Shown in pieces: positions 1 through 9,555 of a stretch of 64,000 bases of DNA. The notes below the pieces were generated by a model. That model saw only the letters and a program-made list of their open reading frames with translations. It had not been told where the DNA came from and made no database searches. The DNA comes from Acetobacterium wieringae (lineage in GTDB: Bacteria; Bacillota; Clostridia; Eubacteriales; Eubacteriaceae): the NCBI RefSeq assembly GCF_026646375.1, contig NZ_JAIPPU010000001.1:124001-188000 (forward strand), given 5' to 3'. The position numbers were made by a program, and so were the translations under genes. Position 1 is the stretch's first letter. Each line of letters begins with the position of its first letter.

Positions 1-1
1 A

Positions 2-487
2 TTTATGGCATTTCATCAGGAGTTGGATGGCAGAGATCTGGATATCATGCTGGAAGTGAAAGACAAGAATTTATCGGCGATTAAATGCATTAACTGCATA
101 ACCGCACCAAAAGAAATTAATCGCCTGGAACATGAATGGAGCAAATATAAATATGCAGTATTGGAAAGATCGCCCCTCGATTATCTGGAGATTCGAAAAC
201 TGCTTAACAATAAGGACAGCTACCCCTGCATGGAGTTTTATAATCTGATTGAATCATCCTTTCAAAAAGAAGCCACCATGGGAAACTCAATTAATGTGGC
301 GCAACATATCTGGGGATATTTTAGAACGATTGCATTGCCCAGCGAGAAAAAGTATTTTCTAAAACTGCTGGATCAATATGAAAAAGGGGAAGCCTCCATT
401 AAAAAGGTGAAGAAAAATCTGTGGAAAATGACGGTGAAGTATGAACTAACTTACCTGTTGGATTCGTATTATTATGTTATTATCTGA
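2..487 (+). CDS. UvsE-like UV damage endonuclease, C-terminal part with DUF1722-like tail (5' truncated)
   Basis: The frame is open from the window edge, so this is the C-terminal 161 codons of a longer gene. The first residues (FHQELDGRDLDIMLEVKDK) match the last strand and helix of the UvsE/UVDE TIM-barrel, where the conserved DIMLEVKDK block supplies a metal-site acidic residue. UvsE nicks DNA next to UV photoproducts. The following ~110 residues look like DUF1722, with a hydrophobic HIWGYF block, EKKYF, and a YLLDSYYY end. A barrel plus DUF1722 tail is longer than a minimal UvsE. The active-site residues lie upstream of the window, so activity cannot be judged. The next gene follows within 71 nt on the same strand. 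Confidence 0.7.
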   Translation, partial: FMAFHQELDGRDLDIMLEVKDKNLSAIKCINCITAPKEINRLEHEWSKYKYAVLERSPLDYLEIRKLLNNKDSYPCMEFYNLIESSFQKEATMGNSINVAQHIWGYFRTIALPSEKKYFLKLLDQYEKGEASIKKVKKNLWKMTVKYELTYLLDSYYYVII

Positions 488-558
488 ATAGAATGTATGG
501 GGACGGATTATCGAAAAAACATTTCGATGATGAGTCAGAAAGTTGTGAAGGGAAAACC

Positions 559-1560
559 ATGTTAAATGCTGAAATCAGAGAATTGATTAAATACCTGAAA
601 AGCATCGTTGCGGAGGAAAAACCGGACAAGGGTGTTTTAGAAAAATACGGAAATGATCCGGATTTTATTGAGCTCAATGAAATGATAGGGGATATTCGCA
701 GCGCCTGTAAAAAGCATTTTGAGATGATTTTTGACTTATTTCCGGATCCAACCATTATCACCACCATGGAAGATGGAAAGTTATTGTCCTATAACCGGGC
801 CTTCTATAAATTGATAAACACCAGAGGGAAAAACATCATGGCTGATGTGACGAATATTCATGATTTGTACTTTGAATTGGACAAACGGGATCAGCTAATT
901 GAAGAATTGAAGCGAACCGGTGTCAGTGAGAACATGGAAATCATGGTAAATGATGTGAATGGTGAAATGTTTGTCGGATTGGTATCAGCCCAGGCCATTA
1001 GCATTGAGGGCGAAGCACACATCTTGAGTGTCATCCGGGACATCACTGAAATTAAAAGACTGGAAGAGGAAATAAAAAAGTTATCAATTAAGGATAAACT
1101 GACCCAGGTGTTTAATCGTCAAAAGCTCGATGAGTTTTTGAAATTTGAATTGGAACGCTCCGAGCGGACAAAGGCACCTTTTTCGGTTATGCTGGTTGAT
1201 GTGGACTCACTCCGCAATATCAATGAGACTTATGGGCATCAGGTAGGGGATGAGATGCTGGTGGCAGTGGCCGCGATGCTTAAGGACAACGTCCGGGTGA
1301 CGGATATTGTGGGACGATGGAGCGGGGAGGAATTTTTAGTGATTCTTCCCGATACTGATGAAAAGGGTGCCGTTATATTGGCAGAAAAAACCAGGAAAAT
1401 TCTTGAAAATACGCACTTTAATGCCGTTGGGAAGCTTACTGCCAGTTTTGGGGTTTCTGCCTATCGCAAAGATTTATTGCCGGCAACGTTGATTTCGCGA
1501 GCCCATACAGCCCGAAACCGGGCTAAAGAGAAGGGTCAAAACCGGGTTGAATATCAGTAG
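559..1560 (+). CDS. PAS-GGDEF diguanylate cyclase
   Basis: Predicted cytoplasmic 333-residue diguanylate cyclase making c-di-GMP from two GTP. A PAS-like domain (about residues 55-165, ending in SVIRDITEIKRLEEE) is followed by a short coiled linker and a GGDEF domain (about 170-330). The active-site loop reads SGEEF rather than GGDEF/GGEEF. SGEEF is a known, sometimes active variant. A product-inhibition I-site RVTD lies five residues before it. The ATG at 559 is chosen because GAAGGG sits 6 nt upstream; an in-frame ATG at 493 has no ribosome binding site. No transmembrane segment or signal peptide is seen. It leads a same-strand cluster of signalling genes. Confidence 0.85.
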   Translation: MLNAEIRELIKYLKSIVAEEKPDKGVLEKYGNDPDFIELNEMIGDIRSACKKHFEMIFDLFPDPTIITTMEDGKLLSYNRAFYKLINTRGKNIMADVTNIHDLYFELDKRDQLIEELKRTGVSENMEIMVNDVNGEMFVGLVSAQAISIEGEAHILSVIRDITEIKRLEEEIKKLSIKDKLTQVFNRQKLDEFLKFELERSERTKAPFSVMLVDVDSLRNINETYGHQVGDEMLVAVAAMLKDNVRVTDIVGRWSGEEFLVILPDTDEKGAVILAEKTRKILENTHFNAVGKLTASFGVSAYRKDLLPATLISRAHTARNRAKEKGQNRVEYQ

Positions 1561-1596
1561 TGATCAACATATTAAAAATCATGGACGAGGTGACCT

Positions 1597-3528
1597 GTGG
1601 AAACAAGACAATTAAAAATTTTAGTGATTGATGATAACCCGGATAATGTGATTGTCTTAAAAGCCATGATTCGTGATGTGTTTTCAGATGCTACTGTTTT
1701 GATGGCTTTTACTGGGAGAACGGGGTTTGAAATGGCGGTGTCGGAAAATCCGGATATTATTCTCATGGATATTATCATGCCAGAGATGGATGGTTTTGAG
1801 GTGTGTCGTCAATTAAAAGCCACCCCCGATCTGGCGGATATTCCAGTATTATTTGTGACTGCTGCCCGAGGCGATCGGGAACATCGGATTTTAGCGTTGG
1901 AATGCGGCGGGGAAGGCTTTATTTCGAAGCCGATTGATGAACAGGAACTGCTTACTCAGCTTCGGGCAATGGCAAAGATCCGATGGGCCAATCTTCAAAA
2001 ACGAAATGAAAAAGAGCGGCTTAACAACCGGGTCAGAAAGCAGAACATCGCCTTAAAGGCCGCCCATGCCCGTACCCTCAAACTGCTGAAATCGCTGGAA
2101 AAAGAAAATGAAGCCAGGAAAAAAAGTGAAAAAGCGTTGGTCGAAGCCCAAAAATTGGCGCATCTGGGAAGTTATGAATTCGATTTAAAAAAACATAAAA
2201 TCAGTTGTTCGGAAGAAGTGCTGAATATCTTTGGCATTGCTTCGATTGATGAAGTGAATACCAAGGAGCAATTTCTTGGATTTGCCCATCCGGAAGAGAT
2301 TCCCATTATTCGCGAAAACATCGAGAAGGTGATGGTCGAAAAATCAACGGCTGATTTTATTTTTCGGATCTTTCGTCAGGATGGCGAAGAGCGAATTATC
2401 AATATGCGGATGATTCCCCAGTTTGATGAGGAGAAAAACCATATTGGAAATTTTGGAACCGTTCAGGATATTACCCGAATTAGAAAAACGGAGGAAGAAA
2501 TCAGGTATTTGAGTTACCATGATTACCTGACCGGTTTGTTCAACCGGCGCTTTTATGAAGAAGTCCTGATAAAACTGGATACGGAAGATAATTACCCATT
2601 AACCTTGGTTATGGCCGATGTCAATGGCTTAAAAATGATCAATGATTCCTTTGGCCATGCGGTAGGGGACGAATTGCTCCAGAAAGCTTCCAATGTCATC
2701 AAAAGCGGCTGTCGTGAGAATGATGTGATAGCCCGACTGGGTGGTGATGAATTTGTTATTATTTTAACTAAAACGGATGCTGAAACAGCGGCCCTGATTA
2801 TAAAAAGACTGGAAGTATTGGCAGCCCGGGAAAAAATTCGCGGATTGAAACTTTCCATTGCTTTTGGCAGCCGCACGAAAACCAGGAAAGAAGAGAACAT
2901 CCAGCAGATATTAAAAAATGCAGAAGATGATATGTATCGGCATAAGCTCTACGAAAGTGCCAGCATGCGCAGTAAAACCATCGAATTGATCATGAATACT
3001 CTTTATGAAAAAAGCAATCGGGAAATGATGCATTCAAGCCGGGTTGGTCACATCTGTGAAAAAATCGGTTTGCGAATGAAGCTGGATCAGGATGAAATCA
3101 ATCAGATTCGGACAGCGGGACTGATTCATGATATCGGGAAAATGGGGATTGATGAAAAAATCCTGAATAAAACGGGCGCTCTGAGTAAGGATGAGTGGCA
3201 GGAAATTAAGCGACATCCTGAAATTGGATATCGGATTCTCAGCTCGGCAAATGAGTTTTCGGAAATGGCCAATTGTATCCTGGAACATCATGAACGCTGG
3301 GATGGGCATGGATATCCAAAAGGTTTAAAGGGGGAGGAAATCTCACTGCAGGGAAGAATTGTGGCAGTGGCCGATTCCTTTGATGCCATGACCAGTGATC
3401 GCGCGTATCGCAAAGCACTGGCCTATGATGAGGCCATTACGGAAATTAAGCGCTGTGCCGGGACCCATTTTGATCCCCTGGTGGCCAAAATGCTGGTTGA
3501 AGTTGTGCATTCGGAAATGATTCGTTAG
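1597..3528 (+). CDS. Response regulator with REC-PAS-GGDEF-HD-GYP architecture
   Basis: A 643-residue protein that could both make and degrade c-di-GMP under phosphorelay control. Domains in order: receiver (1-125; acidic pair in VIDDN, phospho-acceptor Asp in LMDIIMPEMDG, Lys in ISKPID), coiled linker, PAS (about 175-295), GGDEF (about 300-460; intact LGGDEF with I-site RxxD five residues before), and HD-GYP (about 465-640; HDIGK, HHERWDGHGYP). All key residues of both catalytic domains are present. Start is GTG at 1597 with GAGGTGA just upstream. It is a close paralogue of the gene at 7506-9422. The hybrid kinase at 4523-7513 is the obvious phosphodonor candidate, by inference from proximity. 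Confidence 0.88.
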   Translation: METRQLKILVIDDNPDNVIVLKAMIRDVFSDATVLMAFTGRTGFEMAVSENPDIILMDIIMPEMDGFEVCRQLKATPDLADIPVLFVTAARGDREHRILALECGGEGFISKPIDEQELLTQLRAMAKIRWANLQKRNEKERLNNRVRKQNIALKAAHARTLKLLKSLEKENEARKKSEKALVEAQKLAHLGSYEFDLKKHKISCSEEVLNIFGIASIDEVNTKEQFLGFAHPEEIPIIRENIEKVMVEKSTADFIFRIFRQDGEERIINMRMIPQFDEEKNHIGNFGTVQDITRIRKTEEEIRYLSYHDYLTGLFNRRFYEEVLIKLDTEDNYPLTLVMADVNGLKMINDSFGHAVGDELLQKASNVIKSGCRENDVIARLGGDEFVIILTKTDAETAALIIKRLEVLAAREKIRGLKLSIAFGSRTKTRKEENIQQILKNAEDDMYRHKLYESASMRSKTIELIMNTLYEKSNREMMHSSRVGHICEKIGLRMKLDQDEINQIRTAGLIHDIGKMGIDEKILNKTGALSKDEWQEIKRHPEIGYRILSSANEFSEMANCILEHHERWDGHGYPKGLKGEEISLQGRIVAVADSFDAMTSDRAYRKALAYDEAITEIKRCAGTHFDPLVAKMLVEVVHSEMIR

Positions 3529-3575
3529 CGACACCTGCTGATTCGGACATGGGGCAGGATACTAAGGGGATACGG

Positions 3576-4409
3576 ATGGGAACACAGGCAAATAAAACCA
3601 TTTTTGAGCTGATTCGGATTATGAAAGAGATTTATAAAAAAGATCTGACTATTTATGATGATGCTTTTTTGATTAAATCACTGGAGCGGCGGATGATGAG
3701 CATCAAGCTCAGCGTTGCAGAATATCGCGTGTATTTACAGCAAAATCGCGCGGAAGCCGATTTATTAATGGCATCTTTTCAGATCACTTACAGCCAGTTC
3801 TTTAGAAATGCATTGACCTTTGCGGTGCTGGAAAAGCTGATTTTGCCGCAGCTCTTCAGTCAAAAGCCGGAAAATGGTGAAATCAGAGTTTGGTCGGCCG
3901 GTTGTTCCACCGGCCAGGAAGCTTATTCGATCGGAATTTTGCTTGAAGAAGGGATCAAGTCGGTGTCAAAGCCGAGGCGATTTCGGATTTTTGCCACCGA
4001 TCTTTCACCGGAAGCCTTAAGCGTTGCCAGAACGGGTCTGTATGATGGGGATGACATTGCAAATATTCGCATGCATCAGCTGAAAAACTATTTCGAAAAA
4101 CAGGGCGATGTTTACGCAATTGGATCAAAACTAAAAGAAAAAATCGATTTTTCGGAGTATGATTTGTTGGATTCCCATTCGAGCAATCCTCCGGATAGCA
4201 TTTTTGGTGATTTTGACATCATATTTTGTTGCAATCTGCTTTTTTATTATAGCGCCGATGTGAGACGGTCAATTGTCAGAAAACTAAAACGTTCTCTGGC
4301 CAAAGGCGGTTATTTGGTCACGGGCGAGGCGGAATCCATCTTTATGGCAAAAGAACCGGATTTAAAGATGCTATCTTCCAGTGTGCCTATTTTTCAGATC
4401 AGTCGGTAA
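3576..4409 (+). CDS. CheR-type protein-glutamate O-methyltransferase
   Basis: A 277-residue SAM-dependent methyltransferase of the CheR family, which methylates glutamates on chemoreceptors. An all-helical N-terminal domain (1-75) precedes the Rossmann domain with WSAGCSTGQEAYS (SAM motif I, the CheR ASCSTGEEPYS equivalent), FATDLSPEAL, and DIIFCCNLLFYY (the NVLIYF equivalent). The ATG at 3576 has AAGGGG 6 nt upstream; an earlier in-frame ATG at 3549 has none. No CheB, CheW, CheA or true receptor is next to it. Its neighbour is a hybrid kinase whose periplasmic sensor resembles the four-helix bundle of chemoreceptors, so the kinase or an unseen receptor may be the substrate (inference). Confidence 0.85.
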   Translation: MGTQANKTIFELIRIMKEIYKKDLTIYDDAFLIKSLERRMMSIKLSVAEYRVYLQQNRAEADLLMASFQITYSQFFRNALTFAVLEKLILPQLFSQKPENGEIRVWSAGCSTGQEAYSIGILLEEGIKSVSKPRRFRIFATDLSPEALSVARTGLYDGDDIANIRMHQLKNYFEKQGDVYAIGSKLKEKIDFSEYDLLDSHSSNPPDSIFGDFDIIFCCNLLFYYSADVRRSIVRKLKRSLAKGGYLVTGEAESIFMAKEPDLKMLSSSVPIFQISR

Positions 4410-4522
4410 TGGGATGAACAGGATATCGTACCAAAAATTTATTGCGCAAAAGAAAGATTAACAACCATTGTGCTGAGTTGTCAAAATTGTTGCACCTCAT
4501 AGTCAGGGTCCCGGGAGAAAAG

Positions 4523-7513
4523 ATGAACATTAAAAACTTAAAAGTGAAGACTCAGCTTGCGATTGGTTTTGCGACCATCATATTTTTTGTTATTTTATTG
4601 GGGATTTTGGTTTATATGCAAACCAATACCATTGTGAATCAGGCGGAAACCATGTATGACCACCCCTTTAAGGTTACCCGGGCAATTGACCGACTGGATT
4701 CGGACATTTTAAATATGCGGGTGGGCGTTAGAGATCTGCTGTTGGCCAATAACCAGGAAGAACGTAATAGTGCCATTGAAGCGATGCAGCAATATGATGC
4801 TGATATCCAGATCCAATTTGATATTGTCCGCGAGCTTTATCTAGGGCCTAAACAGGATGTGGATGCGGCATATAATGCTTACATCAACTGGGAAACGGCC
4901 CGGGCCGATATCGTGGCGAATGCTCTGGCCGGAGACCTGGAAACCGCCCGAAAAAGTCTGTTGCCGGGCGAAAAGGTGGGAATCTACCGGGATACCTTAA
5001 CTGAAAAAATGGCAGTGGTAGAAAATTTCGCCAGTAATAAAGCGGATGAACTCTATCAGGATACAATGGATTTATATACCCGAATAAAATTGCAGTTAGC
5101 CATGATTGTATTAATCATTATGGTGTTATCGATACTGATTAGTTTTCTCTTGCTTCGAAATATTCAGGAACCGTTGAATGAACTCACCCGAACAACGGAT
5201 GAATTTCAAAACGGAAATCATAATGCCCGAAGTGTTTACGCTTACACGAATGAATTTGGGAGCCTATCGACTTCTTTTAATACGCTGGCGGATGACATTC
5301 AAAAAAACCTGGAGCTGAATGAACGAACAGCCAATTTTATTAAAATTATGTTAGCAGAAGAAGATGCCCAAAATTTCTTTAGAAAGACTCTGAATACCCT
5401 GTCCCGCTATACTGATTCCCAGGTAGCAGCGGTTTATCTGCGCAACGCCGATACGAATCAATTTGAGCATTTTGAATCGATCGGATTGGATGAAACAGGC
5501 CGGGCGGCGTTTGCCGGAGACACCCTCGAAGGCGAATTCGGAGCAGCCCTTGCTAGTGGTCATTACACCCATATTAAGGATATTCCGGAGGATTCACGAT
5601 TTGCCTTTTACACCGTCAGTGGGAAGTTTATGCCCCGGGAAATTATCACCATTCCGATTATTTTTGGCGGCGAGGTTATTGCTGTTTTGTCCCTGGCGGC
5701 CATTGGAAAATACAATCAAAAAGCCATTGATTTTATCGAAAAAACAATTAGCACCATGAGTGCCCGAATTGAAGGGATTTTAGCCTATCGTACCATCAAA
5801 GCGTTTTCTCAAAAATTGGAACATCAAAATCGGGAACTGGATGCCCAGAAGAATGAAATGGAAGAACAGTCAGTGGAACTCATTCATCAGAATATCGAGT
5901 TGGAAATGCAGAAAAAAGAGCTCGATGAGGCGAACCAACTGAAAACAAACTTTTTATCCAATATGAGCCATGAATTGCGGACACCGCTTAACTCGGTCAT
6001 TGCCTTATCTGGAATTTTGAACCGGCGCCTTAAAAATGAGATCCCCGATGAAGAATACAGCTATCTTGAAGTCATCGAGCGGAATGGAAAGAATCTATTG
6101 GCACTGATAAATGATATTCTTGATATTTCCCGAATCGAGGCTGGTCGGGAAGAGGTTGAGATTACCACCTTTAATATTAACCAATTGATCGATGAGGTGG
6201 TGGAAATGCTGGCACCTCAGGCTCGCGAGAAAAATGTGATCTGTCGCAATGGATCGGGCAACATGGCCGTCTATATTAACAGTGACAGCGATAAGTGCCG
6301 TCATATTTTGGAAAACTTGGCTGGCAATGCGGTTAAATTCACCGAGCAGGGTCAGGTTGAGTTATCCATTGGTCAAGATGATGAAAACATAGAGATTCGG
6401 GTTACTGATACAGGAATCGGAATTGCTGAAAACTATCTGCCCTATATTTTTGATGAATTCAGACAGGGAGATGGTAGTACGTCCCGTAAGTTTGGGGGAA
6501 CCGGGCTGGGGTTGGCTATTGCACAAAAATATGCCCAGCTATTAGGGGGAACCGTTCGTGTGAAAAGCGTGGTCGATGAGGGATCCGAATTTATTTTGTC
6601 ACTACCGATTCATTACGCACCGGGTAAAAAGGTAATCAAACCAGCCTATCAAGGACAACGGGAAAGCGGTCAATCTGCAACGAGCATGATAACACCCCAA
6701 TTGTCTGGAAAACCTTCGACAGATCCCTCGACAAAAACCCTATTGATGGTTGAGGATAGTGAACCGGCGGTAATACAGATTAGAGATTTGCTGGCTGAAA
6801 GCGGCCACACGATAAAGGTAGCCCGAAATGCCAAAGAAGCGTTTGAAATCATGGAAGAAGTGATTCCGGATGCCATGGTTTTAGATTTGATGATGCCAGG
6901 AATTGATGGATTTGAACTACTCCATACCCTCCGGGAAGCTGAAGCAACAGCTCATGTTCCGGTGTTGATTCTGACCGCCAAGCATATTACCCAGGACGAG
7001 CTCAAAGATCTGACTAAAAATAACATTCATCAATTGATTCAAAAAGGTGATGTGAATCGGGATGAGCTGAAAAAAGCCATCGCCTCCATGCTCTATCCGG
7101 CGACGCATAAAAAAAAGATCAGGCCCCTGAAACCCCGAGCCGATCAACGTAAGCCATTGGTGCTGGCGGTGGAAGATAACCCGGATAATATGTTCACGGT
7201 GAAAGCCTTATTGAGCGATCATTTCCGGGTTTTGGAAGCAGCTGATGGCCAGGAAAGTATTGAAATGGCCAAACAATTTGTTCCCGATCTGATTTTGATG
7301 GATATTGCCTTACCGGGAATTGATGGGATTCAGGCCTTTAAAGCGATTCGGGCCTTGCCGGGATTGGCGAAGATCCCAATCATTGCGTTAACCGCCAGCG
7401 CCATGACCCAGGATCGGGAGGGCATTTTAGCCCAGGGATTTGATGCCTTTATCCCTAAACCGATCATTGAACGGGAGTTTTTGAAAGTTATACGAGAGGT
7501 ACTCTATGGCTGA
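4523..7513 (+). CDS. Hybrid sensor histidine kinase (4HB_MCP-HAMP-GAF-HisKA-HATPase-REC-REC)
   Basis: A 996-residue membrane kinase. Two transmembrane helices (about 11-32 and 190-212) flank a helical extracytoplasmic domain resembling the chemoreceptor four-helix bundle. Then come HAMP (about 212-265), GAF (about 280-420), a coiled coil rich in Glu/Gln, HisKA with MSHELRTPLN (phospho-His near 483), HATPase_c (N box, DTGIGI, GGTGLGL), and two receivers with phospho-acceptor Asp in LDLMMPGIDG and LMDIALPGIDG. Start is the ATG at 4523, with GGGAG 5 nt before it, not the TTG at 4442. It overlaps the next gene by 8 nt, so the two are likely co-translated. It probably phosphorylates the flanking REC-GGDEF-HD-GYP proteins (inference). 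Confidence 0.88.
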   Translation: MNIKNLKVKTQLAIGFATIIFFVILLGILVYMQTNTIVNQAETMYDHPFKVTRAIDRLDSDILNMRVGVRDLLLANNQEERNSAIEAMQQYDADIQIQFDIVRELYLGPKQDVDAAYNAYINWETARADIVANALAGDLETARKSLLPGEKVGIYRDTLTEKMAVVENFASNKADELYQDTMDLYTRIKLQLAMIVLIIMVLSILISFLLLRNIQEPLNELTRTTDEFQNGNHNARSVYAYTNEFGSLSTSFNTLADDIQKNLELNERTANFIKIMLAEEDAQNFFRKTLNTLSRYTDSQVAAVYLRNADTNQFEHFESIGLDETGRAAFAGDTLEGEFGAALASGHYTHIKDIPEDSRFAFYTVSGKFMPREIITIPIIFGGEVIAVLSLAAIGKYNQKAIDFIEKTISTMSARIEGILAYRTIKAFSQKLEHQNRELDAQKNEMEEQSVELIHQNIELEMQKKELDEANQLKTNFLSNMSHELRTPLNSVIALSGILNRRLKNEIPDEEYSYLEVIERNGKNLLALINDILDISRIEAGREEVEITTFNINQLIDEVVEMLAPQAREKNVICRNGSGNMAVYINSDSDKCRHILENLAGNAVKFTEQGQVELSIGQDDENIEIRVTDTGIGIAENYLPYIFDEFRQGDGSTSRKFGGTGLGLAIAQKYAQLLGGTVRVKSVVDEGSEFILSLPIHYAPGKKVIKPAYQGQRESGQSATSMITPQLSGKPSTDPSTKTLLMVEDSEPAVIQIRDLLAESGHTIKVARNAKEAFEIMEEVIPDAMVLDLMMPGIDGFELLHTLREAEATAHVPVLILTAKHITQDELKDLTKNNIHQLIQKGDVNRDELKKAIASMLYPATHKKKIRPLKPRADQRKPLVLAVEDNPDNMFTVKALLSDHFRVLEAADGQESIEMAKQFVPDLILMDIALPGIDGIQAFKAIRALPGLAKIPIIALTASAMTQDREGILAQGFDAFIPKPIIEREFLKVIREVLYG

Positions 7514-9422
7514 TAGACAATTGAAATTTTTAGCAATTGATGATAATCAGGATAATTTGATCACCATGCGGGCACTGATCCGGGAAGCATTTCCCGAAGC
7601 CTGGGTGCTGTCAGCCACCACCGGAATAAAAGGGATTGCAATTGCCAGGGAAGAAGATCCTGATGTCATTCTTCTGGATATTGTGATGCCGGAAATGGAT
7701 GGCTTTGAAGTGTGCCAAAGACTTAAGAGTGATTCTCAGACAAAAGAAATTCCAGTTGTTTTTATCACCGCCATTAAAGGGGATCGTGAGCATCGTATTC
7801 TGGCACTTGAGTCTGGTGCGGAAGCGTTTTTAGCCAAACCCATCGATGAATCAGAATTGACTGCCCAGCTCAGGGCGATGGTAAAAATAAAAGCCGCCAA
7901 CCGTCAAAAAAAAGACGAACAAGGCCGCTTGACCCAGATGGTGGAAGAAAAAACGGCGGCCCTGAAAGCTGCCCATATCAAGACCATGGAATTACTGGAA
8001 AGCCTTAAAATCAGTGAAGAAAGAAACCGCCGACTGATTACTCAGATGGAGCAGGGCCTGGCCGTACATGAGGTGCAGGTTGATGAAAATGGAAAACCAA
8101 CGGATTGTAATTTTTTATATGTTAACGCTAGTTTTGAACGGCTGACCGGATTAAAAAGTCAGGATATTCTGGGGAAAACCCTATCAGAAATCATGCCCGA
8201 TTCAAAGGATTTTCTGGTTGAAAAATATGCGCAACTAATTAAAACAGGCGCATCTATGCGTTACGAAAAATATTTTCCACAATTTGCAAAGTACTTTGAA
8301 GTGGTGGCCTATTCCCCAGAGCCCCAGCAGGTGGCAGTGATCATTTCTGACATAACCGAGCGGAAACAGACCGAAGAAAAGATCTGCTATTTAAGCAATC
8401 ATGACTATCTTACCGGAGTTTACAATCGCCGCTACTATGAAGAAGCCCTAGTTAATATTGATCGGGTTGAAAATTTGCCGCTGAGTTTGGTTATCTCTGA
8501 TGTGAATGGTTTAAAGTTGGTTAATGAATCGTTTGGACATGCCTTGGGTGATGAGCTGCTAAAAAAAGTGGCCGGAATTATCCTGGCAGAGTGTCGGAAT
8601 CAGGACGTGGTGGCCCGGCTCAGTGGGGATGAATTCATTGTGCTGCTACCCCAAACGGATGAGGATCAAGCCGCAAAAATTGTCAAACGGATGAAAGTCG
8701 CAGCACTGGAACAATCCGTTGGAAACATTGATTTCTCGATTTCGTTTGGTTATGAAACCAAAACCGAGAGTCACCAGACTATTCAGGAGGTGTTAAAAAA
8801 TGCTGAGGACAACATGTATCGTCATAAACTCTATGAAAGTGCCAGCATTAAAAACAGAACCATCGATTTGATTATGAATACTCTTTATGAAAAAAGCAGC
8901 CGGGAAATGTTGCATTCACAACGGGTCAGTGAAATCTGCGAAAAAATCGCAGTGAAAATGAATTTTGATCAGGATGATATCAGTCAGGTAAAAGCTGCCG
9001 GATTAATCCATGATATTGGAAAAATGGGGATTGATGAAAAAATACTCAATAAACCGGGTGGACTGGATCCAGACGAATGGAAGAAAATTCAACGACACCC
9101 AGAAATTGGCTATCGGATTTTAAGTTCATCCAGCGAATTTTCAGAGTTGGCCAGATACGTACTGGAGCATCAGGAGCGCTGGGATGGAAAAGGTTACCCG
9201 AAACAACTGATGGGAGAAGAAATCTCCATCCAGGCTCGGATTATCGGGGTGGCTGATGCCTTTGATGCGATGACCTGTGACCGGGCTTATCGTAAGGGGC
9301 TGAGTGTTAATGAGGCGGTGGCTGAAATTAAAAAATGCGCTGGTAGCCAGTTTGATCCGGAAGTCGCCAATGTCTTTATCGAAAAAGTTTTGAATGAGCA
9401 TCGCACCCAAGCGATTGATTAA
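7506..9422 (+). CDS. Response regulator with REC-PAS-GGDEF-HD-GYP, second paralogue
   Basis: A 638-residue protein with the same layout as 1597-3528: receiver (1-125, Asp in LLDIVMPEMDG), coiled linker, PAS (about 180-290), GGDEF (about 295-455) and HD-GYP (about 460-630). Two catalytic changes stand out. The cyclase loop is SGDEF instead of GGDEF, still with an I-site RNQD before it. The HD-GYP histidine pair is HQ (HQERWDGKGYP) instead of HH, replacing a residue that is a metal ligand in characterised HD-GYP enzymes. The HDIGK motif is intact. Its ATG lies inside the end of the kinase gene. The phosphodiesterase may be altered or weakened (inference), so the two paralogues may have diverged in function. 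Confidence 0.87.
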   Translation: MADRQLKFLAIDDNQDNLITMRALIREAFPEAWVLSATTGIKGIAIAREEDPDVILLDIVMPEMDGFEVCQRLKSDSQTKEIPVVFITAIKGDREHRILALESGAEAFLAKPIDESELTAQLRAMVKIKAANRQKKDEQGRLTQMVEEKTAALKAAHIKTMELLESLKISEERNRRLITQMEQGLAVHEVQVDENGKPTDCNFLYVNASFERLTGLKSQDILGKTLSEIMPDSKDFLVEKYAQLIKTGASMRYEKYFPQFAKYFEVVAYSPEPQQVAVIISDITERKQTEEKICYLSNHDYLTGVYNRRYYEEALVNIDRVENLPLSLVISDVNGLKLVNESFGHALGDELLKKVAGIILAECRNQDVVARLSGDEFIVLLPQTDEDQAAKIVKRMKVAALEQSVGNIDFSISFGYETKTESHQTIQEVLKNAEDNMYRHKLYESASIKNRTIDLIMNTLYEKSSREMLHSQRVSEICEKIAVKMNFDQDDISQVKAAGLIHDIGKMGIDEKILNKPGGLDPDEWKKIQRHPEIGYRILSSSSEFSELARYVLEHQERWDGKGYPKQLMGEEISIQARIIGVADAFDAMTCDRAYRKGLSVNEAVAEIKKCAGSQFDPEVANVFIEKVLNEHRTQAID

Positions 9423-9487
9423 AAAATACTCAACGGCGATTGTTGATACGATTAAACTCCAGGCAGGGTTTTAAGCAAGTGCATCAA

Positions 9488-9523
9488 TAACCTCCATTGA
9501 GTAGATCACTCCATGAAGGTTAT
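9488..9523 (+). other. Imperfect hairpin upstream of carbonic anhydrase
   Basis: ATAACCTCCATTGAGT can pair with ACTCCATGAAGGTTAT across a 4-nt loop, giving a 16-bp stem with two mismatches. It ends about 30 nt before the carbonic anhydrase start. No T-run follows on the plus strand, so it is not a typical terminator. It may be an operator or an mRNA structure, or a weak end to the upstream signalling operon. Confidence 0.4.
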
Positions 9524-9555
9524 CGATCACAACTAAATTTGAAAAGAGGTTTGCT

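Noticed and set aside
5463-5759. 98-residue plus-strand ORF inside the hybrid kinase
   Set aside because: It is out of frame with the kinase GAF domain, has no ribosome site and no recognisable similarity.
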